A stretch of DNA of 64,000 nucleotides from Sphingomonas sp. (GTDB taxonomy: Bacteria; Pseudomonadota; Alphaproteobacteria; Sphingomonadales; Sphingomonadaceae): NCBI RefSeq assembly GCF_017744835.1, contig NZ_JAGIAM010000001.1, forward strand, positions 930,001 to 994,000, in the 5' to 3' direction. The notes under the pieces are model-generated. The model was not told the origin of the DNA. It saw only the letters and a list, made by a program, of their open reading frames with translations, and ran no database searches. The position numbers and the translations under genes were made by a program. How positions within the stretch are numbered: the stretch's first letter is position 1; every line of letters starts with the position of its first letter. Positions 44,745-54,000 of the stretch are shown piece after piece.

Positions 44745-44760
44745 TGGCCCGCGCCTTGCA
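44745..44760 (+). promoter_or_regulatory. sigma-54 promoter of the second motor pair
   Basis: TGGCCCGCGCCTTGCA matches TGGCACG-N4-TTGCW with one substitution (A to C). The -12 element ends only 13 bases before the ATG at 44773, so the transcript would have almost no leader. Confidence 0.8.
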
Positions 44761-44772
44761 GTTCGCAGGCGC

Positions 44773-45444
44773 ATGGACCTGAATGCATTCCCGGGGCTCG
44801 CGCCCTTCCTCGATCCTGTCGCGCTCGCCATCGTCGGCGGGGGGACCGCGGCGGGGGTGGTGCTGCGCACGCCCTTCGCCGACCTGATCCGCGGCGTCTC
44901 GGCGCTGCGCGTCCTCGTGCGCCGCCCGTTCGACGCCGCGCCCCTGCTCGACCAGGCTGCGGCGCTGACGCGGATCGCCCGGCGCCACGGACTGATCGCG
45001 CTCGACCGCACCACGATCGCCGATCCGGACATGGCCGCCGCCATCGCCGCATGCGTCGACGGTGCCGCGCCCGATGCGATTGCCGCGCTGCTCGACGAGC
45101 GGCTACGGGCGCGCTCGGAACGCCATCGCGCCGCCGCCGAGGTCTGGGCGGGCGCCGCCGAGCTCGCCCCGGCGATGGGAATGATCGGCACGCTGATCGG
45201 GCTCGTCCAGATGTTCACGGCAATGCGCGATCCCGCGGCGATCGGCGGCGCGATGGCGGTTGCGCTGCTCACCACGCTCTATGGTGCGGTGCTCGCCAGC
45301 CTCGTCGCCTATCCGGTCGTCGCCCGGCTGCGTCGTCATGCCCGGCACGAAGCGCAGGAGCGCGCCCGGCTGGTCGCGCCGCTCGTCGCGCTCGCAGCTA
45401 TCGAGCCGCCGCGCCGTCGCAGCCTGCGGGAGGTCGCCGCATGA
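44773..45444 (+). CDS. MotA/TolQ/ExbB-type proton channel protein (compact MotA-like)
   Basis: 223 residues from ATG 44773. A first helix (about 14-32), a cytoplasmic region, then two C-terminal helices (about 125-145 with AAELAPAMGMIGTLIGLVQMF and 155-180 with AVALLTTLYGAVLASLVAYP). The GMIGTLIGLV...LLTTLYG pattern is the MotA/TolQ/ExbB pore signature; the protein is shorter than MotA at 34724-35587. It is driven by a sigma-54 promoter, is translationally coupled to a MotB-like gene, and is inside the flagellar locus. This suggests a second stator or motor-associated channel. Confidence 0.85.
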   Translation: MDLNAFPGLAPFLDPVALAIVGGGTAAGVVLRTPFADLIRGVSALRVLVRRPFDAAPLLDQAAALTRIARRHGLIALDRTTIADPDMAAAIAACVDGAAPDAIAALLDERLRARSERHRAAAEVWAGAAELAPAMGMIGTLIGLVQMFTAMRDPAAIGGAMAVALLTTLYGAVLASLVAYPVVARLRRHARHEAQERARLVAPLVALAAIEPPRRRSLREVAA

Positions 45445-45935
45445 ATCCCGCCGACATCCTGGACGCGCCTGCCCGCCCCCTTTGGCTGACCACGCTGGCC
45501 GACCTCGCGCTGCTGCTGGTGGGCTTCTTCGTCTTTCTCCAGGCGAGCCAGGTCGATCCCGGAACGCTCGCCGCCAGCTTCCGCGCCGGCTTCGGCGTGA
45601 AGCCGGTGCCGGCGGAGATGCCGGTGGCGGCGGCGGAAGTGCGTTTCACCGCCGGGTCCGCCGCGATCACCGATGCTTCGACCGCGCTCGCCTGGGCCCG
45701 CAGCGTCGCGCGCGACCCGCGCACGCGCCTGGTCGTCCAGGGTCAGGCGGAGGGCGGCGGCGATGTCGAGGCCGCCACTGGCAGCGCCGCGATCCTCGCC
45801 GCCGACCGCGCGCGCGCGGTCGCCGCGCTGCTTGTCCGTACCGGCGCAGTGGCGCCCGGGCGCATCCAGATTTCCACCGGCCGCGGCCACACGCGCGCGC
45901 TGCTCACGATCGGCTTCGACGGAGGCCGGCAATGA
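45441..45935 (+). CDS. compact MotB-like protein with OmpA-type domain
   Basis: 164 residues, start overlapping the previous stop (ATGA). One transmembrane helix (about 16-35) with TTLADLALLLVGFFVFL, where Asp21 aligns with the proton-binding Asp of MotB. A short linker leads to a C-terminal OmpA/MotB-like domain (about 60-160) with EVRFTAGSAAITDAS and ADRARAVAALLVRTG, but the domain is much shorter than in MotB and the peptidoglycan-binding residues are only partly visible. Partner of the gene above. Its TGA overlaps the flgA start. Confidence 0.8.
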   Translation: MNPADILDAPARPLWLTTLADLALLLVGFFVFLQASQVDPGTLAASFRAGFGVKPVPAEMPVAAAEVRFTAGSAAITDASTALAWARSVARDPRTRLVVQGQAEGGGDVEAATGSAAILAADRARAVAALLVRTGAVAPGRIQISTGRGHTRALLTIGFDGGRQ

Positions 45936-46498
45936 TTTGCCGTCCGGCAACCGCCGCTTGCCGCCGCATCTCCTGGGAGACCCCGATGTTGGTGATACTC
46001 GCACTCGCCGCCGCGCCCGCCGCCGCGCAGGAATTCCAACCGACCGCCGCGCTCGACACGATCGTCGTCCAGTTCACCGGCAAGAACATTGGCCAAGAGG
46101 GTGGAGCGCGTACCGAGATCGACAAGCGGTTGCGCCTCGCGCGCTGCCCCGCGCCGCAGCTCGAATGGCGCAGCCCCGCGCACGACGCGGTGCTGGTGCG
46201 GTGTATGGCGCCGGCGTGGCGCATCTTCGTGCCGGTCATTGCGGTGCCACAGCCCAAGCCAGCACCGGTGGCCGCCGCGCCCGCGCCCGCGGTGGTCAAG
46301 GCCGAGCCGGTGATCCGCCGTGGCGATCCAGTGACCGTGGAGGTGGGCTCCGCCGGCTTCTCGGTCACGCGCGACGGCGTGGCGATGAACGATGCCGCGC
46401 CGGGCGCGCGGATCGCAGTGAAGGTCGATGATCGCCAGCCACCGCTCCAGGCGATCGCAGTCGAGCCCGGCCGGGCGAGGCTGCCGGGAGCGAAGTGA
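45932..46498 (+). CDS. flgA: P-ring assembly chaperone FlgA
   Basis: 188 residues from ATG 45932 (overlapping the previous stop), or 170 from ATG 45986, which has GGGAGA at good spacing and gives a compact signal peptide MLVILALAAAPAAAQ. The C-terminal SAF domain (about 115-188) has VIRRGDPVTVEVGSAGFSVTRDG, APGARIAV and a final V-x-V-x-PG pattern. Periplasmic chaperone needed for FlgI ring formation. Confidence 0.85.
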   Translation: MICRPATAACRRISWETPMLVILALAAAPAAAQEFQPTAALDTIVVQFTGKNIGQEGGARTEIDKRLRLARCPAPQLEWRSPAHDAVLVRCMAPAWRIFVPVIAVPQPKPAPVAAAPAPAVVKAEPVIRRGDPVTVEVGSAGFSVTRDGVAMNDAAPGARIAVKVDDRQPPLQAIAVEPGRARLPGAK

Positions 46499-46568
46499 AA
46501 TTTTTCGTTAAACTGTGCGTCCGGCCGGCCGTTTCAAGCATTGCAGGCAAATTGGCAGGATAGCGGCA

Positions 46569-46853
46569 ATGGTGGATCCCATCGGCATCAAGGCAGGCGC
46601 GGTCGTCGATCGCGGTGCTGTGCCTATGGGTGCATCGGGCGCCGTCGCGGCGGTGCAGCCCGTCGCCCGGCCCGAAAAGATCGTGGAGTCGATGGCCGCC
46701 GAATTCTCTGGTGCCATGGCTTCCGGCGCGCCGGTCGATGGCGCGCGTGTGGTCGAGCTGCGCGCGGCTATCCGTGCCGGCCGCTTCACGGTCTCTCCGC
46801 AAGCGATCGCCGAGCGCATGCTCGCGATGAAACAGGATTGGAGCGGCCGATGA
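46569..46853 (+). CDS. flgM: anti-sigma-28 factor FlgM
   Basis: 94 residues from ATG 46569. A disordered Ala/Val-rich N-terminal half, and a C-terminal half with VDGARVVELRAAIRAGRFTV and QAIAERMLA, the FlgM sigma-binding pattern. It inhibits FliA until exported through the finished hook-basal body. Overlaps the following FlgN-like gene (ATGA). Confidence 0.88.
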   Translation: MVDPIGIKAGAVVDRGAVPMGASGAVAAVQPVARPEKIVESMAAEFSGAMASGAPVDGARVVELRAAIRAGRFTVSPQAIAERMLAMKQDWSGR

Positions 46854-47161
46854 CCCGGCGGAATGCACTGATCGCGCTGATCGAGGGTCTCCATGCGGAG
46901 ATCGCCGCGCTCAAGGCGAACGACTCCGCCGCGCTCGAGGCGGCGACCGCGGCCAAGCTCGTCGCGATCGACGCGATCGCGCAATATGAGGGTCAGCCCG
47001 CCTCGCCCGAAGTCGAGGAGCTCGCGGCCGAGGCCTATCGGCTCAACGAGACCTGCCGCATCTATGTGAACCTGATGGCGGCAAATGTTCGCCGCCGCCT
47101 GCAGCTTCTTTCCGGCCAGCCGGCGCCGGCCTATCGCCCGGGGACCTACGCGCTCGCCTGA
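46850..47161 (+). CDS. FlgN-like export chaperone (putative)
   Basis: 103 residues, mostly helical: ALIALIEGLHAEIAALKANDSAAL, then ATAAKLVAIDAIAQ and RLNETCRIYVNLMAANVRRRLQLL (in parts). Size, charge pattern and position directly after flgM match FlgN, the chaperone for FlgK/FlgL, but sequence identity cannot be judged by eye. Confidence 0.65.
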   Translation: MTRRNALIALIEGLHAEIAALKANDSAALEAATAAKLVAIDAIAQYEGQPASPEVEELAAEAYRLNETCRIYVNLMAANVRRRLQLLSGQPAPAYRPGTYALA

Positions 47162-47169
47162 GCGCACAT

Positions 47170-47185
47170 TGGCACGCTCCTTGCT
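47170..47185 (+). promoter_or_regulatory. sigma-54 promoter upstream of the muramidase-flhA-fliA run
   Basis: TGGCACGCTCCTTGCT matches TGGCACG-N4-TTGCW perfectly. The -12 element is 38 bases before the ATG at 47224. Confidence 0.88.
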
Positions 47186-47223
47186 GATCCTGCCCGCATC
47201 ATGGGCAACCGGATCGGCATTCG

Positions 47224-48111
47224 ATGAGCGTAGCATCGGTCAACGCCAGGGCTAGCATCCAGACGGCGATCGCCACGGCGAGCCGCAAGACCGGCATCGA
47301 TTTCAATTATCTGCTCGGTCAGGCGCAGGTCGAGAGCGGCATGCGCGCCGATGCGCGCGCGAGCAGCTCGAGCGCGACGGGCCTCTACCAGTTCGTCGAA
47401 CAGAGCTGGCTCGGCGTGATCAAGGATCATGGCGCCGAGCACGGGCTCGGCTGGGCCGCGAAATCGATCCAGCGCACCGTCGGCGGCCGCTTCGTCGTGA
47501 GCGACGCCGGCACGCGTCGAGCGATCCTCGACATGCGCAAGGACCCCGGCACCGCCGCGCTGATGGCCGCCGAGCATGCCGCCGACAACAAGGCCGCGCT
47601 CGAGGACCGGCTCGGCCGGCCGGCGACCGGCACCGACCTCTATATGGCGCATTTCCTTGGCCAAGGGGGAGCGGCGCGCTTCCTTTCGGCAATGGCCGAG
47701 AACCCGGGGCGCAGCGGCGCCAGCCTGTTCCCGGCCGCCGCGCGCGCCAATCGCAGCGTCTTCTTCGGCGAGGGCGGCCAGCCGCGCTCGCTTTCCGAGA
47801 TCTACAGCCGCTTTGCCGGCAAGCTCGACAAGGGTGCCGCGGCGGTGGGTGGCGACGGCAGCGCGTCCGACACGCTCGACGGCATGGACCAGGCGCTCGA
47901 CCTGTTCGGCGAGAGCATCGACGACACCGAAGTCGTGCTCGGCAACGGCGCGGCGGGTGGCGATCGCCACTGGATCGAGACCACGCTCGCCCAGCTTCAG
48001 GCCTCGCGCCGCCCCGCCGCCGAAGCGCTGCCCGGCGGCGTCAGCCCGCTGCGGCCCACGCCCGAGACCGCGCGTCTCGCCTATCTGATGCTCGCCAAGC
48101 TGGGGGCCTGA
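47224..48111 (+). CDS. flagellum-associated lytic transglycosylase
   Basis: 295 residues. SLT-type fold: GIDFNYLLGQAQVESGM with the catalytic Glu in QVESG, SATGLYQFVEQSW and later LYMAHFLGQGGA. No clear cleavable signal; it may be exported through the flagellar apparatus. Behind a perfect sigma-54 promoter and before flhA, it likely supplies the wall-cutting activity missing from the single-domain FlgJ (SltF-like role). Confidence 0.85.
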   Translation: MSVASVNARASIQTAIATASRKTGIDFNYLLGQAQVESGMRADARASSSSATGLYQFVEQSWLGVIKDHGAEHGLGWAAKSIQRTVGGRFVVSDAGTRRAILDMRKDPGTAALMAAEHAADNKAALEDRLGRPATGTDLYMAHFLGQGGAARFLSAMAENPGRSGASLFPAAARANRSVFFGEGGQPRSLSEIYSRFAGKLDKGAAAVGGDGSASDTLDGMDQALDLFGESIDDTEVVLGNGAAGGDRHWIETTLAQLQASRRPAAEALPGGVSPLRPTPETARLAYLMLAKLGA

Positions 48112-50190
48112 GTGACCGTAATGACGCTTCCCTCCGGCTTCGCGCCGGCTGCCCGCGGCTTCGCGCTGCCGGGTGCGATCCTGCTTCTCGTCGCGCTGAT
48201 GGTGGTGCCGATCCCGGCGCTGATGCTCGACGCTTTCTTCATCATGAACATCATGATCAGCCTCGCGGTGCTGATGGTGGCGCTCAATGCGCAGAAGCCG
48301 CTCGACTTCTCGGCCTTCCCCAGCGTGCTGCTTTTCGCGACGCTGTTCCGCCTCGGCCTCAACGTCGCCTCAACCCGCGTGGTGCTGGGGCAGGGGCATG
48401 AGGGCACCTCTGCGGCGGGGCATGTCATCGAGGCGTTCGGCACCTTCCTGATCGGCGGCGACTATGTCGTCGGCCTGCTCGTTTTCGCGATCCTGGTGAT
48501 CATCAACATGATCGTGGTGACCAAGGGCGCGGGGCGCGTCTCCGAGGTTTCGGCGCGCTTCACGCTCGATGCGTTGCCGGGCAAGCAGATGGCGATCGAC
48601 GCTGACCTGAACGCCGGGCTGATCACCCCCGACGAAGCACGGGCGCGCCGCGTGGAAGTGGCGACCGAGGCCGATTTCCACGGCGCGATGGACGGCTCGT
48701 CCAAGTTCGTGAAGGGGGATGCCGTCGCCGGGCTGCTGATCCTCGCGATTAACATCATCGGCGGACTGATCCTGGGGCCGGTGAGCCACGGGCTGTCGCT
48801 GGGCGAGGCGGCGCAGACCTATATCCAGCTCGCGGTGGGCGACGCACTGGTGGCGCAGATCCCGGCGTTGCTGCTCTCGATCGCCGCCGCCGCGATCGTG
48901 ACCCGCGTCAGCTCGTCGCACGACCTCGCCGGCCAGATCGGCAGCCAGTTCGGCAGCCACAAGACCTGGGCGCCGGTCTCCGGCATCCTCGGGCTGCTCG
49001 GCGTGCTGCCGGGTATGCCGCACCTCGTCATACTCCCCGCCGCCGGCGCGGCCGGTTTCGCGGCCTGGAAGCTGCGCCGCATCGCGCACCGCCCGCCGCC
49101 GCCGGCACCGCCGGCCGAGCCGGTCGATCTCTCGCGGATCGGCTGGGAGGAAGTCACCGACAACCTGCAGGTGATGCTCGACATCGGCTATGGCCTGGTG
49201 CCGCTGGTCGACGAGCGCCGCGGCGGGCCGCTGATGGGCCGCATCACCGGCGTGCGCCGCCAGCTCTCCAAGGATCTCGGCTTCGTCGTGCCCCAGGTGC
49301 GCGTGCGCGACGACATCAACCTCGCACCCTTCACTTATCGCATCGTCATCGGCGGGGTGGTGGCGGGCGAAGACCATGTCTCGCCCGACGAAGTGCTCGC
49401 GATCGACACCGGGCAGGTGGTCGGGCGGCTTCCGGGCAAGGCCGCCAAGGACCCGACCTTCGGGCTCGACGCGGTCTGGCTCCCGGCCGGCGACGGCGAC
49501 GCGGCGACTGCGGCGGGCTATCTGGTGGTCGATCCCGGCACGGTGATCGCCACGCACCTCAACCAGTGTCTGCTCCAGAACGCTGCCGACCTGCTCGGCC
49601 CCGATGAGGTCCAGGCGCTGCTCGACGGCCTCAAGGATCGCGCCGGCGCGCTGGTCGCTGCGCTCTGCCCCCAGCCGGTGCCGCTCACTACGCTCACAGC
49701 GGTGCTGCGCGGGCTGCTCGCCGAGAATGTCCCGCTCAAGGAGTTCCGTCGTATCGCAGCCGCGATCGCTTCGGCCGCGCAGAAGACGCTCGACGCCGAG
49801 GAACTGCTCGAGCTTATCCGCCCCGAGCTCGGCCCGCTGATCATCCAGCGGCTGTGCGGGGTGCGCGAGCCGCTGCGCGTGATGACGCTGGAGGGGCAGC
49901 TCGAAGGGCTGCTCGGCCAGGCGCTGCGCTCGGACCCCTCGCGCCGTCACACGATCGAGCCCGAGCTCGGCCGGCGCATCCTCGACGCGCTCCAGCGCGC
50001 CGCCCAGCCGATGATCGCCGAGGCCAAGCCCTTCGCGCTCGTCGTCCAGCCCGCGATCCGCGTGGCGATCCGCAAGCTGGTCAGGACCGTCCTTCCCGAC
50101 ACCCCCGTGATGAGCTTCTTCGAAGTGCCCGAGGACAAGGCCGTCGAAGTCGTCGCGGTGATCGGCGCGCCCGAGGCGCTCGCCGCATGA
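48112..50190 (+). CDS. flhA: flagellar export apparatus protein FlhA
   Basis: 692 residues from GTG 48112 (ATG 48121 is an alternative). Eight N-terminal helices with LNVASTRVVLGQGHEG and the FHIPEP-like region VSARFTLDALPGKQMAIDADLNAGLI, then FHGAMDGSSKFVKGDA. The large cytoplasmic C-terminal domain (about 335-692) docks chaperone-substrate complexes. Gate of the type III export channel. Overlaps fliA (ATGA). Confidence 0.96.
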   Translation: MTVMTLPSGFAPAARGFALPGAILLLVALMVVPIPALMLDAFFIMNIMISLAVLMVALNAQKPLDFSAFPSVLLFATLFRLGLNVASTRVVLGQGHEGTSAAGHVIEAFGTFLIGGDYVVGLLVFAILVIINMIVVTKGAGRVSEVSARFTLDALPGKQMAIDADLNAGLITPDEARARRVEVATEADFHGAMDGSSKFVKGDAVAGLLILAINIIGGLILGPVSHGLSLGEAAQTYIQLAVGDALVAQIPALLLSIAAAAIVTRVSSSHDLAGQIGSQFGSHKTWAPVSGILGLLGVLPGMPHLVILPAAGAAGFAAWKLRRIAHRPPPPAPPAEPVDLSRIGWEEVTDNLQVMLDIGYGLVPLVDERRGGPLMGRITGVRRQLSKDLGFVVPQVRVRDDINLAPFTYRIVIGGVVAGEDHVSPDEVLAIDTGQVVGRLPGKAAKDPTFGLDAVWLPAGDGDAATAAGYLVVDPGTVIATHLNQCLLQNAADLLGPDEVQALLDGLKDRAGALVAALCPQPVPLTTLTAVLRGLLAENVPLKEFRRIAAAIASAAQKTLDAEELLELIRPELGPLIIQRLCGVREPLRVMTLEGQLEGLLGQALRSDPSRRHTIEPELGRRILDALQRAAQPMIAEAKPFALVVQPAIRVAIRKLVRTVLPDTPVMSFFEVPEDKAVEVVAVIGAPEALAA

Positions 50191-50951
50191 ACGCCCTTAG
50201 CCCCAGGAAGCTGAAGCACATGGCCTCGCTCGCGGTATCCCCGTTCACCTACGCCCCCGACTCCAGCCCGCGCGACGTCGAGGCGCTGGTGCGCAGCCAT
50301 TTGCCGCTGGTGCGCCGCATCGCCTGGCACGTCCACGGGTCGATGAGCACGCTCGTCGAGGTCGAGGATCTGATTCAGGTGGGTATGGTCGCGCTGATCG
50401 AGGCCGCAAACGGCTTCGAGGATCGCGGCGAGGCGAGCTTCGAGCAGTATCTCGCGACGCGGCTGCGCGGCGCGATGATCGACGAGCTGCGGCGGCAGGC
50501 GACGCTCACCCGAGGCGCCATGCGGCGGCGGCGGGCCTATCAGCAAGCGATAGCGGCGCTGAGCACGAACCTCGGCCGTACGCCGAGCGACGACGAAGTG
50601 TCGGAGCGGCTCGGGGTCACCCCCGAGAAGCTGCGCGCCGAATATGCCAGCGCCGAGGCCGTGCGCTTCGATTCGATCGACGATTGCTATTCGGACGAAT
50701 CGCCGTGGTTCATGGCCGAAGGGCCGGATGCCTTCGAGCAGCTTGCCGAGGCGAATCTCCGCCAGGCGCTGGTGGCGTCGATCGCCGAGCTGCCCCAGCG
50801 CGAGGCGCAGGTGGTGCAGCTCTATTATGTCGAGGAACTGAATCTCGAGGAGATCGGCCAGGTGCTGGGCGTCGGCGCTGCGCGCGTCTGCCAGATCAAG
50901 GCGGCGGCCCATGCCCGGCTGAAGCGCGCGCTCCAGCGGCGTCTGCGCTGA
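50187..50951 (+). CDS. fliA: sigma-28 factor for late flagellar genes
   Basis: 254 residues. Region 2 LPLVRRIAWHV, VEVEDLIQVGMVALIEAA, YLATRLRGAMIDELR; region 3 ALSTNLGRTPSDDEVSERLGV and region 4 LPQREAQVVQLYYVEELNLEEIGQVLGV with ARVCQIKAAAHARLK. Directs RNA polymerase to class III genes; held by FlgM encoded 3.3 kb upstream. Followed by a terminator shared with the convergent TonB receptor. Confidence 0.94.
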   Translation: MNALSPRKLKHMASLAVSPFTYAPDSSPRDVEALVRSHLPLVRRIAWHVHGSMSTLVEVEDLIQVGMVALIEAANGFEDRGEASFEQYLATRLRGAMIDELRRQATLTRGAMRRRRAYQQAIAALSTNLGRTPSDDEVSERLGVTPEKLRAEYASAEAVRFDSIDDCYSDESPWFMAEGPDAFEQLAEANLRQALVASIAELPQREAQVVQLYYVEELNLEEIGQVLGVGAARVCQIKAAAHARLKRALQRRLR

Positions 50952-50953
50952 AC

Positions 50954-50988
50954 AAAAAAACGGCGACCTTCCCGAGGGAAGGCCGCCG
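50954..50988 (-). terminator. rho-independent terminator of the leftward TonB-receptor gene
   Basis: CCTTCCC/GGGAAGG stem (50967-50973 / 50976-50982) extended by CGGCG/CGCCG with one mismatch. On the minus strand it is followed by seven T residues, 35 bases after the receptor stop. It may also slow the rightward fliA transcript. Confidence 0.8.
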
Positions 50989-51022
50989 CCGTGGAGTGCG
51001 AGGGAGCACTCAACTTTGGTGA

Positions 51023-54000
51023 TCAGAAGCGGAAGCTCGCGCCTGCGCGATACTGGCGACCGATCAGGCCCGAATAGTGCCAGGTCGTCAGGAAGTTCGG
51101 CGCGCTCGAATAGGCGGCCGGGGCCACCGGTGCGCGCGCGTCGAGCAGGTTCTTCACGTTGAAGAAGAAGCTGAACCGATCGCTCGGCCGCATCGTCAGA
51201 TTCAGATCGTTGCTGATGAAGCTGTTGACATAGCAGAACTTGTTGAAGTCCGGGCCGTCGTTCGGCGCCTTGTAAAGCGAGGCCGAGCAGTCGGTGGTGT
51301 AGTTCGGGCCCGCCTGCTGATCGGTCGACACTGCCTTGATCTTGCCGACGTAATAGGTCGTCAGGCTGATCGAGAAATCGCCGAAGTCGAGCGTGTTCTG
51401 CCAGTTGCCGCGCCAGCTCGGCGTGCCGTTGCCCGACGACAGGTCGTACGGGCCCATGGTGCCGGCGTACTTCTGTACGCCGTTGGCGACGTGCAGGTCG
51501 TACTGGAAGACATGGGTCGCCTCGATCCGGCTGGTGAACTTGACGCCAGGCGCCAGGTTCAGGTCCGCGGTCGCTGCCAGATCGATGCCCGAAGTGATCG
51601 CGTAATTGGCGTTCACATAGGGCACGTTGATGATCAGAACGCGCGGCAGCGCGTTCGGGAAGAGCGGATCGATGCCGTCGACCGTGTTGACCGAATAGCC
51701 CGGGCCGACCGCGGCCACTGCCGCCTGCGCCGCAGCGAGGTTCGCCGCGCCGAAATAGGCGCTGACTGCCTTGCCGATGTCCGGACCCGAGACGATCAGG
51801 TTGGACTTCTTCACATTGTAATAGTCGGCAGTGAAGCTCAGCCACTTGACCGGCTGGAAGATCGCGCCGGCGGTGAAGCTGCGCGAGGTCTCCGGCTCGA
51901 GGTCCGGATTGCCCGCGACGCCGCGGCCGAGCGAATAGGGCAGGTTATAGGCATTGCCGCCGCTCGTGCAGCCGGTGCCGCTGGCAGCCCCGCCATGCGC
52001 GATCTGGAAGTTGCACGGCGGCGTGGTGGTCACGAAGCCGGCGTACTGGCTACGCGGGCCCGATTCGGCAAAGGTCGGCGCGCGGAAGCCCTGCGAATAG
52101 GTGCCGCGGATCGCCAGTTCCTTGATCGGAGTGAACTTCGCGCCGATCTTCGGCGAGAAGTGGCTGAAGCCCTCCGAATAATGGTCGTAGCGGCCCGAGG
52201 CATTGACATCGAGCACGTCGAGGATCGGCGCGTCGAGTTCGAAATAGGCCGCCGAAACCGTGTGCGCACCGAAGGCCGACGCGGTGGTCAGACCATAGGT
52301 GTCAAGCGCTGCGTTCTGGTTGTTGTTCTCCAGCATCTCGTGGCGGATCTGGCCGCCGATCGCGAGCTGCAGCGGGCCGCCCGGAAGCGCGAACAGCGTC
52401 TTGCTGACCGAGGCGTCGACGCCGTACATTTCCGAGTGCGACGGCGTGGTCTTGTCGGGCGAGAGCGCGTCGCGGACCGCCTGGCTGTTGGCCGCCGGGT
52501 TCACGAAATTGTACGAACCCGTGTTGATCGCCTGGCGCAGCGCCGCGATGTTGATCAGGCCGTGCTGGGTGATCTCGAGCTCGTCGCGGGCATAGACGCC
52601 CTCGACCCGCCAGTCCCAGCCCCCCTCGAAGCTGCCGGTGAGGCCGCCGGTGAAGCGATAGACTTCGTTGGCGCGGTCGCTGCCCGCCGGGATGTCGCCG
52701 AACATGTAGTAGATGCGCGCGGCGCCGTTACCGGCGTAGTTCGCCGCGGCCGGGTCGGTGCTGGTGAAGGATGCCGCATAGGGGTTGTTCGGGTTGAGGC
52801 GCCGGTCCGCAGCGGTCGCGCAATTGTTGCCCGACGCGCAGATGTAGACGGGCAGAACCACGCCCGGGTTGCTCGACGCGACCAGCGGGTTGGCACCGAA
52901 GGGCTGGGTGTTGCGGATCGCCGAGCGGATGCTGTTGATGCTGACGTAGCTGCGGCTGTAGCTGCCGGTCAGATAGGCTTCGACATTGTCGGCAACATGG
53001 ATGCTCAGTCTGCCGTTGACCGAATAGCGCTCCTGGAGCGGCTGGAGCTCCTTGTACATGTCCTCGAGGTTGTACTTGCAGCCCGTGCCGCGTGCGCCGC
53101 CGGTGGTGAGCGTGTAGGTGCCGGTCGAGCAGTTGCCGAGGCCCAGCGCGGTGTAGTTGCTGAAGCCGGTGCCGCTCGCGAAGGGCGTGGTGCCGCCCGA
53201 CAGCGGGTTGTTGAGGTCGGTCTGGTTGACGCGCACGACATAGGCCGTCGGCACGTTGGTCGTCAGCGAACCGTCGGCGGCGTTGCCGTCGTTGCCGCCG
53301 ATCGAGGTCAGGTCGCGGTTGTTGTACGGGAAGCCGCGGCTGTGGCTCGTGACGCGGCCGTCACGCTGATATTCGCCGTTGATGTAAAAGTTCCAGCCGG
53401 CGTTGTCATAGTCGCCGAAACCGACGGTGAGATCGCCGCGCACATGGCCCGCATCGCCCTGCTCGGCGACGCCGCCCTCGAAGGTGCCGGCGACGCCGTT
53501 GAACTGCTTCTTGAGGATCAGGTTGACCACGCCGCCGATCGCATCGGCGCCATAGGTCGACGAGGCGCCGTCCTTGAGCACTTCGACTCGATCGACCAGG
53601 CTGAACGGGATCGAGTTGAGGTCGGTATAGGCATTGTGCCCGTCGTCGTTGATCGGAAAGTTGGTCGAGCGCAGCCCGTCGATCAGAACGAGCGTCGACG
53701 AGACGCCGAGGCCGCGCAGCGACACGGCCGAGCCGCCGGCCGAGAAGCCAGTCTGGAAACCGGTGCCGATCGAGCCGGCGCTGTCGGCCGAGATCGAGCG
53801 GATCGCATCGGCCATGGTGGTAATGCCGGCGTTGGCGAGGTTCTCGGACGTGAGGACGGTGACCGGCGACGGAGTCTCGGTGTCGGTGCGGCGGAAGAGC
53901 GAGCCGGTGACGACGATCGCCTGGGATTCGTCGCTGGCCTGGGCATCCTGCCCGGCCGGAGTCTGGGAAGCAGTGTCCTGTGCGAAGGCCGGCGAGGCGA

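Noticed and set aside
46553..46568. Sigma-54-like TGGCAGGATAGCGGCA just before flgM
   Set aside because: GG-N10-GC spacing fits, but the -12 element touches the flgM ATG, so the transcript would start inside the gene.
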